A stretch of 64,000 nt of DNA from Qiania dongpingensis (GTDB taxonomy: Bacteria; Bacillota; Clostridia; Lachnospirales; Lachnospiraceae): positions 1,674,001 through 1,738,000 of the forward strand of contig NZ_CP060634.1 in the NCBI RefSeq assembly GCF_014337195.1, written 5' to 3'. Shown in pieces: positions 62,224 to 64,000 of the stretch (position 1 is its first letter; each line of letters starts with the position of its first letter). The notes beneath the pieces were generated by a model. That model was given only the letters and a program-made list of their open reading frames with translations, was not told the DNA's origin and ran no database searches. The translations under genes were made by a program, and so were the position numbers.

Positions 62224-64000
62224 TTATTGTTTCTTTCGTTTCCTGACCATGACGACAGCCAGTACAAGCAGAATCACCGCCGCCGCTATAACAGAAATTA
62301 CCAGCCCGGTCACCGGGGCCGAATCTCCTGTCTTAACATTATTTACAGTGGGGTTTACCGGCTTCGGTTTGCTGTGGTTATCCGCAGAAGGTATATCCGT
62401 CTTTCCAGACGGCCTGGTATTTTCTTCCGCTGAAGGCGTATCCGTTTCTTCCGGCGTATCTGCATCCTTTGCAAAAACCAATGCAAACGGCGACAAAGAA
62501 TATACCTTTACCTGGACCTTGCCTTCCACTACCGTCAGGTCTTTATACATGTCGATCGTATCTGTATCTGATACAATATCTTCGTTATTTCGGTTTCCTG
62601 CCTTCACATAATGTAAGACAGCGATCTGTTCCCCATTATACTCCGTGCCCACTGGGATGGTCACTGTCAAGGCTCCCTTTATTTCAGTTTCCGCGCCATC
62701 CTCATTTACCAGAGTAACATCAAAGGCCGGTCCCAGAAGCTGGCCGCTCTCCAGTTTTTCCTGGAACGCTTTCCGCACAGCCTCATCCTTAAGATCCATA
62801 ATCTTTATAATTTCCGTACCCTTGAGATTGCCGGATGCTTCAAAATTCATGGCAGCGGAATCCGGTATAGCGGAGCTGTTCTCCACTTTCTTTACAGTTC
62901 CTTCCTCAATAGTGAGTCTTCCGTTGAGCAATCTGCCCTTCTCATAATTCCCATCTGCAATGACCGCCGTCTTTACCCTTAAGGTATAGGTCCCGGCCAG
63001 ATTGCCGTTTGACATATCAAGCGGTCCAACTTCCGCGGTTACGCCCAGCGCGCTCTGCTCCACTCCTTCCGGGAGGTTATATACTTCAATTTCGTATGAC
63101 GGCGGAAGCTCTTCTCCATATTTTATTGTTACGTTCTTTGCTTTGATATCAACTGCCCGTTTCTTAACGGACAGCAATCCACTGATTACACTGACATTAT
63201 AATTTGCGGAGCTGGATGTCCCGGTAACAGCTACGCTGCTTCCGGCCGCGGTAAACCTGTCTGCCGGGCAATGAAACGCTACTGCAAGATCGGCCGCGGT
63301 GTCGTCGCCCACCAAGGCTCCATCTGGTATCTCCAGCGAAAACGCCGGATTTTTATCACCATAAACCTTAGCCGTATCCTTAATATTCACAGACACTTGC
63401 TTTTTCAAAACTGACGCTACCTTCAGACTGCCCTCCGCGGTATTATAATTTTCAATTTCCGCCGGTCCAGGTGTAAATATAATATCATATTCTGTCACAT
63501 TGCCGTCTTTCACTTCAGGACGGAGGCTGCCCTGCCTCCAGTCGATCGTCCCGTCTATCTCCATACCGTCTAATTCGAATGTTTCATTAATAAGGGAATC
63601 CCCCAACGTCTGGCCATAAATAATCTGAGAACCACTGCCTCCGCCGCTTTGTACCGGGTCCGCTTTGTTTACAGTCAGGGAGATATCCGCTTTATATGTA
63701 TAATATGGACTTCCGGCTTCCGGTGTAAAGGTCGCTTTATAAGCCCCTGTCTTCACATTTGGAACGATTCCGTTATCGTCCCAGCTCCAGGTCCCTCCGC
63801 CCACATTGGGCAGCGCCACATCAGCTAACGTCTTCACGGGGCTGTAGGTGACGGCCTCCAGTTCCGGCACCGGCGGTTTCTCTTTCACCTGAGACACCAC
63901 GTAATACCCCATCCTGCCGACATCTGCACGAAGGACTCCTGTACCCATGCCGTCATTCGCCGTCTCGGAAAGGGTGCCGGTGCTTTCATCAAAATAATAC
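62224..64000 (-). CDS. Surface protein with MBG-type repeats and sortase-like C-terminus, 5' part beyond window
   Basis: The frame is open to the window edge (592 codons seen, including the stop). Near the edge it begins YYFDESTGTLSETANDG, like a cell-wall-binding repeat. The middle contains at least two MBG-type beta repeats (KKQVSVNIKDTAKVYGDKNPAF, KRAVDIKAKNVTIKYGEELPPS). The end is a Pro/Thr/Glu-rich spacer, VKTGDSAPVTG as a variant of the LPXTG signal, a transmembrane helix and a Lys/Arg tail. It should be anchored to the cell wall by sortase. Ligand unknown. Confidence 0.85.
   Translation of the reverse strand, partial: YYFDESTGTLSETANDGMGTGVLRADVGRMGYYVVSQVKEKPPVPELEAVTYSPVKTLADVALPNVGGGTWSWDDNGIVPNVKTGAYKATFTPEAGSPYYTYKADISLTVNKADPVQSGGGSGSQIIYGQTLGDSLINETFELDGMEIDGTIDWRQGSLRPEVKDGNVTEYDIIFTPGPAEIENYNTAEGSLKVASVLKKQVSVNIKDTAKVYGDKNPAFSLEIPDGALVGDDTAADLAVAFHCPADRFTAAGSSVAVTGTSSSANYNVSVISGLLSVKKRAVDIKAKNVTIKYGEELPPSYEIEVYNLPEGVEQSALGVTAEVGPLDMSNGNLAGTYTLRVKTAVIADGNYEKGRLLNGRLTIEEGTVKKVENSSAIPDSAAMNFEASGNLKGTEIIKIMDLKDEAVRKAFQEKLESGQLLGPAFDVTLVNEDGAETEIKGALTVTIPVGTEYNGEQIAVLHYVKAGNRNNEDIVSDTDTIDMYKDLTVVEGKVQVKVYSLSPFALVFAKDADTPEETDTPSAEENTRPSGKTDIPSADNHSKPKPVNPTVNNVKTGDSAPVTGLVISVIAAAVILLVLAVVMVRKRKKQ

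Overview
The window looks like the chromosome of an endospore-forming member of the Clostridia, most likely Lachnospiraceae. The reasons are clostridial-type genes (fhs under a ZTP riboswitch, a T-box-controlled type-3 ProS, a V-type ATPase operon, a T. brockii-like secondary alcohol dehydrogenase), the sporulation-associated genes ytvI and yyaC, several Lachnospiraceae-type proteins of unknown function, and moderate base composition. I do not name a species. Family names are recognised from memory of the families, not from a database search.

Layout. 1-1289: 5' part of fhs (minus), with a ZTP riboswitch and a strong promoter upstream. 1848-3609: proS with T-box leader and promoter. 3606-17023: a long minus-strand run (zinc-ribbon membrane protein, YtvI-like permease, two-component pair, nucleotidyltransferase, DUF5711-like protein, LysM protein, YyaC, a Glu-repeat protein, RsmA, TatD, DUF4867-like protein). 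17798-19753: metG, divergent from a DUF885 lipoprotein. 21833-29273: YgjP-like peptidase, a large carbohydrate-binding lipoprotein, and a moxR/DUF58/transglutaminase operon behind a promoter with MerR-type geometry. 29480-38053: O6-alkylguanine-DNA alkyltransferase, secondary alcohol dehydrogenase, aconitase-superfamily hydratase, a second two-component pair and a HAD phosphatase. 38280-46789: a nine-gene V-type ATPase operon in the order G/H-C-I-K-F-E-A-B-D.

47597-56618 is a mobilizable element of about 9.0 kb, all genes on the minus strand: large serine recombinase, a regulator fused to a desulfoferrodoxin-like domain, a chloramphenicol acetyltransferase, two sigma-like proteins, DUF3847, MobA/MobL relaxase, a replisome-organizer-like protein, a DnaC-like ATPase and TnpW. 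Both junctions can be read. The element sits inside a 66-bp dispersed repeat, and removing it between two CCA triplets restores a repeat that differs at one base from an intact copy 30 kb away.

56814-64000: an acidic HTH protein, more repeats, a PTS EIIC gene broken by an in-frame amber codon, bioB with a possible BirA box, and a partial surface protein.

The least explained content is two families of noncoding repeats. The long family (L1-L4, up to about 720 bp, all in the same orientation) is full of inverted repeats, and at least one stem shows compensatory changes between copies, as expected of a structured RNA. The short family (S1-S4, 66 bp) consists of three small triloop hairpins between GTATAC hexamers, lies at the ends of the long repeats, and served as the integration site of the mobile element.
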